From assembly GCA_049840515.1 (NCBI GenBank), contig JASGKW010000021.1:6586-70585 (forward strand): a DNA stretch of 64,000 nt. Reading direction: 5' to 3'. The notes under the pieces are model-generated. The model had not been told where the DNA came from, did not search any database, and was given only the letters and a program-made list of their open reading frames with translations. This DNA is from Muricomes sp049840515 (lineage in GTDB: Bacteria > Bacillota > Clostridia > Lachnospirales > Lachnospiraceae). Position numbers and translations under genes: made by a program. This document shows, piece by piece, positions 63,471-64,000 of the stretch (its first letter is position 1; the number at the start of each line of letters is the position of its first letter).

Positions 63471-64000
63471 CTATTCCCAACTGTATCTCAATACCGGATG
63501 TCTTGCTGCCTCCACCTCGTCCAGCCTTGTCACCGGAGTGTGAACCGGCGCCTGGTGAAGCTTTTGGGGGTCTGTCTCTGCCATTTTATATAACTGCCGC
63601 AATACCTCAACCGCATAATCCAGCGTCTCTTTTGATTCTGTCTCTGTCGGTTCCACCATCAGGGCTTCCCCGACAATCATCGGAAAATACATGGTAGGCG
63701 GATGAATTCCATAATCCAGAAGTCCCTTCGCGATATCCAGAGCAGAAATGCCTGTATTTTTCTTCAGTTCTGAAAGGCTCATGACAAATTCGTGCATACA
63801 TGTTGTGTCATACGCCATAGTGTACAGGTCTCTGAGCTGCCCCATCATATAGTTGGCATTGAGAACCGCACTTCTGGCAGCCTTTGGAATGCCCTCCTTT
63901 CCAAGAGTAAGAATATAAGTGAGGGCTCTCACTACAACCAAAAAATTCCCATAGAAGTCTTTCAGCTCTCCGATACTGTGAGCAGGTTTCTCAAAGAAAA
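63471..64000 (-). CDS. gcvPB: Glycine dehydrogenase (decarboxylating) subunit 2, C-terminal part
   Basis: The frame runs off the right edge of the window; about 176 residues are visible. It matches the C-terminal half of GcvPB: FLVVVRALTYILTLGKEGIP, LDYGIHPPTMYFPMIV and a MVEPTETES segment. GcvPB pairs with GcvPA as the PLP-dependent P-protein of glycine cleavage. lplA and lpd follow, so the gcv genes continue outside the window. Confidence 0.93.
   Translation of the reverse strand, partial: FFEKPAHSIGELKDFYGNFLVVVRALTYILTLGKEGIPKAARSAVLNANYMMGQLRDLYTMAYDTTCMHEFVMSLSELKKNTGISALDIAKGLLDYGIHPPTMYFPMIVGEALMVEPTETESKETLDYAVEVLRQLYKMAETDPQKLHQAPVHTPVTRLDEVEAARHPVLRYSWE

Overview
The window comes from a spore-forming, low-to-mid GC member of the Clostridia, most likely Lachnospiraceae. 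The reasons are the spoIIA and spoVA sporulation genes, the Firmicutes-type Pho system, ECF and BMP-family transporters, many ferredoxin and nitroreductase genes, and strong AGGAGG ribosome binding sites throughout. No rRNA, tRNA or CRISPR array was seen.

Layout. (1) 1-6.7 kb: the 3' end of dapF, then a complete minus-strand phosphate operon pstS-pstC-pstA-pstB-phoU-phoP-phoR. Its PstS appears to be circularly permuted. (2) 6.7-18.5 kb: sporulation genes spoIIAA-spoIIAB-sigF-(53-aa membrane peptide)-spoVAA-spoVAB and spoVAD-spoVAE. They are split by a four-gene nucleoside (BMP/Nup-type) ABC operon, a plus-strand spoVAC and an IS110-family element with a structured, bridge-RNA-like noncoding end. 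(3) 18.5-26.4 kb: housekeeping operon valS-ltaS-like-folC-small ORF-TPR protein, with a hairpin-rich valS leader. (4) 26.5-31.5 kb: two unknown genes, a membrane-anchored glucosaminidase, rhamnulokinase, a small DAK-like domain protein and a nitroreductase whose promoter carries palindromic operators. (5) 31.9-39.5 kb: ketose/hexitol catabolism (gatZ, frameshifted gatD-like dehydrogenase, FGGY kinase, LacI regulator, gatY aldolase) and a DeoR regulator with a fuculose-phosphate-type aldolase. (6) 39.5-48 kb: HTH protein, LysE exporter, phosphoglucomutase (frameshifted), ferredoxin-nitroreductase, ferredoxin, DUF3298 protein, Lon protease and a TetR regulator. (7) 48-51.8 kb: an ECF transporter of YkoEDC type plus a DUF169 protein. 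(8) 51.9-59.4 kb: a probable D-allulose (psicose) uptake and catabolic operon with a divergent LacI-type regulator and MBL-fold hydrolase. (9) 59.4-64 kb: MerR and XRE regulators, then a glycine-cleavage cluster (gcvPB partial, lplA, lpd).

Eight genes between 33.9 and 62.9 kb are each broken by exactly one base (seven apparent insertions, one deletion). Repairing that base restores family-typical length every time. None was found in the first 33 kb. This looks more like sequencing or consensus error than eight independent pseudogenes, so these genes are described as probably functional but disrupted as given.

Several regulatory sites can be read directly: a Pho-box-like promoter, two forespore-sigma-like promoters, a LacI palindrome, two matching TetR operators (one upstream of lon), a 19-bp-spacer MerR promoter, and promoter or terminator pairs for most transcription units.
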